Source: Clostridiales bacterium
GTDB taxonomy: Bacteria; Bacillota; Clostridia; Lachnospirales; Lachnospiraceae
Assembly (NCBI GenBank): GCA_020860565.1
Contig: JAJBUA010000033.1
Coordinates: forward strand, 29,995 to 93,994
Reading direction: 5' to 3'
Length of the DNA: 64,000 nt
In this document: positions 62,089-64,000 of the stretch, piece after piece
Layout: each line of letters starts with the position of its first letter
Numbering within the stretch: position 1 is the stretch's first letter
The notes under the pieces: model-generated
Told to the model about the DNA's origin: nothing
Seen by the model: the letters and a program-made list of their open reading frames with translations, nothing else
Databases searched by the model: none
Program-made: the position numbers and the translations under genes

Positions 62089-64000
62089 CTACCAGCCGAT
62101 ATCCCCGGCGATTACAAGCGAACCGTCCGATTTGATTCCTAAGGTGCAGCTGTCGCCGGCCGCGATATAGACGATATCCGTCCAGTCACTGACATCACAC
62201 TGGCCGGCATCATTACGCCCAACTGCGTAGACGGTACCATCTGACCGCAGTCCTGCGGTGTGAAACATTCCCAGCGCCAGCTGCGTCAGATCTGTCCAGT
62301 CGTAAGTGTTGTACTGGCCATAATTGTACTCCGGCGCATCTTCCAGAAACACGGCTGTGCCGTCCGAGCGGATGGCTCCCACCGCGTAATCACCGGCATA
62401 CAACGTTTGGATATTTTCCCAGTTTTCGGTCAATTCCTCCATGGTGCCATCAGAACAAATATTCAAAACGTTTCCATCCGTTTTCAGCCCAAGAATACCA
62501 CTCACATCTGATTTTCCTGCTTTTCTTGACATGTAACAGGCAACCTGGCTGATGTCTGTCCAGTCCTCTGCCTCATAAAGTACCTCTGACGGTTTCCTCA
62601 AACTTCTGCTGTAGATATGAATCCTACCATCGTTAGAAAGCCCTGCTGCATAAGCGGTCCTATGACTCAAAGGACCCGGAACAACACTGATCTGAGTTAA
62701 TGGAATATCATTTACACGGATAAGACCTCCTGTCGGACCATTATTCAGATAATCTTCCATATACAGATTTCCCGCCAGATCCAGATAACAAATTCCAATA
62801 ATTACCGCATTATCTTTAAAGTGATATCGCATTTCCCACAAATTTTCCAGTCCAGATACATCCTGAGCTTTATCTGCAAATTTCTTATACAAGGATCCAC
62901 CATCGGAAGTCTGATATAACAATTCTTTCCCTTTTGTAAGCCCAATCACAGCAATCCCGTCTGAATAATCATCGTTATAAATTTTCACCTGAACCAGATC
63001 CTTCATATCTTCAACAGCAGCGTTCCCCATATTGCTAAACGCTACCTCGATCATTCCATCAGCCCGGATCCCAACCAGATGATTTGCAGAATAATTAACC
63101 AGAACACCTGTCAACTCATCCCAACTCAGTGGATCCACATCATAAGAATTCACACGTCGGGAATCCGCAAGTGCGATATGCATCGTTCCATCTTCTGACA
63201 CTCCAAAGCATATTCCTGTAGCCATAGATATCTGCTTAATATTCTGAAACTCCTCTAACTCATTTAATAAAGTACTACTGGTAAGTGGCTCCGTCCACAG
63301 ATCCGCCTGGATCAAAGTCCCATTATCTCTTAATCCGACTGCTATGTTACGATCCATCACGAGATATTTCACATCATTCCATCCGCTTATCTCAGAAGCC
63401 GTCTGTTTAAGTCCAACACTCCGCACCCGTCCATCCCTTGTCAAAGCGCAAAACACATCATGACTTGCTGCAATTGCGCGAATATCACTCCATTCCAGGC
63501 ATTCCCGCAGATCTGTAGATAAATGATTGGCAACTACTGTCCCCTCTGACGTCAATCCATATAGACAATCAACAGATGCAGCAATTTCCACAATATCCGT
63601 CCAGCGTTCCACATCCTCACTTCCGTCCAGTGAACCTGCTACTACCACCGTTCCGTTTTCTCTGAGACCGACCGAAAAGGTGTCGCCTGCGGCTACCGCC
63701 GCTATACGGGTCCATTCGGACAGATTGCGCTGTCCGTACTGGTTGCTGCCTGTAGAAATCACAGTTCCGTCTTCCTGCAAAATGACTGCATGATTATCTG
63801 AAATCGCATAGCTGGTCTGAGGATGTGCGGTCACGATAACCTCTCCGAACTCTTCTTCCTCATCCGGTTTTTCCTCAAGAGCGACCATTTCTGCTCCCGT
63901 TACATCTTGTGATGACAAATCCGGTGCTTCTACAGATTCCAGATTTTCCGCCATCGCCGCCTGCCCATCTGCCGCTTCCTGAACCAGCGGAGTCGATGAA
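62089..64000 (-). CDS. RCC1-like beta-propeller repeat protein (partial, N-terminus beyond window)
   Basis: At least 621 residues of repeats of the type WTDIVxIAAGxxxxxGLxxDGTVxxxG, as in RCC1/alpha-tubulin-suppressor-like bacterial proteins. The last unit ends CTLGIKSDGSLVIAGD. The repeats probably fold as one or more seven-bladed propellers used for binding. An ATG at 63954 is possible but has no good ribosome site, and the frame stays open to the window edge with an acidic, Ala/Glu-rich segment, so I treat the gene as cut by the edge. It lies 12 bases ahead of the lipoprotein gene. Its location (cytoplasmic or surface) cannot be judged without the N-terminus. Confidence 0.85.
   Translation of the reverse strand, partial: SSTPLVQEAADGQAAMAENLESVEAPDLSSQDVTGAEMVALEEKPDEEEEFGEVIVTAHPQTSYAISDNHAVILQEDGTVISTGSNQYGQRNLSEWTRIAAVAAGDTFSVGLRENGTVVVAGSLDGSEDVERWTDIVEIAASVDCLYGLTSEGTVVANHLSTDLRECLEWSDIRAIAASHDVFCALTRDGRVRSVGLKQTASEISGWNDVKYLVMDRNIAVGLRDNGTLIQADLWTEPLTSSTLLNELEEFQNIKQISMATGICFGVSEDGTMHIALADSRRVNSYDVDPLSWDELTGVLVNYSANHLVGIRADGMIEVAFSNMGNAAVEDMKDLVQVKIYNDDYSDGIAVIGLTKGKELLYQTSDGGSLYKKFADKAQDVSGLENLWEMRYHFKDNAVIIGICYLDLAGNLYMEDYLNNGPTGGLIRVNDIPLTQISVVPGPLSHRTAYAAGLSNDGRIHIYSRSLRKPSEVLYEAEDWTDISQVACYMSRKAGKSDVSGILGLKTDGNVLNICSDGTMEELTENWENIQTLYAGDYAVGAIRSDGTAVFLEDAPEYNYGQYNTYDWTDLTQLALGMFHTAGLRSDGTVYAVGRNDAGQCDVSDWTDIVYIAAGDSCTLGIKSDGSLVIAGDIGW

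Overview
The window looks like a chromosomal segment of an endospore-forming Clostridia, most likely Lachnospiraceae-like (inference). The reasons are the low-GC Gram-positive gene orders (fmt-def-priA with rlmN-prpC-prkC-rsgA-rpe-thiN; ireB-ruvX-DUF1292), the sporulation protease gene gpr, the clostridial PPDK, the A/G-rich Shine-Dalgarno sites and the frequent TTG/GTG starts. About 90% is coding and nearly everything is on the minus strand. I see no rRNA, tRNA, CRISPR array, phage or transposase gene.

Layout. 1-1.8 kb: end of a sugar ABC transporter operon (permease cut by the window edge, MsmK/UgpC-type ATPase). 2-5.6 kb: serS followed by glgX. 5.7-20.8 kb: a long run of mostly overlapping genes read murE, murF, priA, def, fmt, zinc peptidase, rsmB, rlmN, prpC, prkC, rsgA, rpe, thiN. 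It joins wall precursor synthesis, translation initiation, rRNA modification and the PrkC/PrpC kinase-phosphatase pair. 21-26.8 kb: fhs, ftsK/spoIIIE, tepA-like clpP. 27-33.5 kb: an unknown plus-strand gene, holA, ppdK, a DJ-1 family gene, glyS. 33.7-45 kb: ireB, ruvX, DUF1292, rnjA, an MltG-like fragment, trmR, a U32 tRNA hydroxylase-like gene, ydcF, an M16C protease, era, recO. 45-51.4 kb: mtaB, a plus-strand HPr-like gene, thiI, nifS, rsmE, prmA, rpsT. 51.7-53.1 kb: plus-strand gpr and a small HTH gene.

53.2-64 kb is the accessory part. It holds a secreted wall-binding-repeat protein and then a co-directional group: RCC1-repeat protein (cut by the window edge), large lipoprotein, single-pass membrane protein, zinc-ribbon kinase fused to a solute-binding-protein-like ectodomain, and zinc-ribbon kinase with PASTA repeats. 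I read this as a possible undescribed envelope-sensing system.

The most notable observations are: (1) ppdK has an in-frame UGA at a position that is Cys in the family, followed by an intact conserved C-terminus (selenocysteine, readthrough, recent nonsense mutation or sequence error); (2) two copies of a roughly 140-bp palindromic element with 23-bp perfect terminal inverted repeats and a compensatory base-pair change between copies; (3) the kinase/lipoprotein/RCC1 cluster with a kinase-SBP fusion; (4) an HPr-like protein that keeps the Ser-46 region but lacks the PTS His; (5) nested, mutually exclusive hairpins ahead of ruvX.
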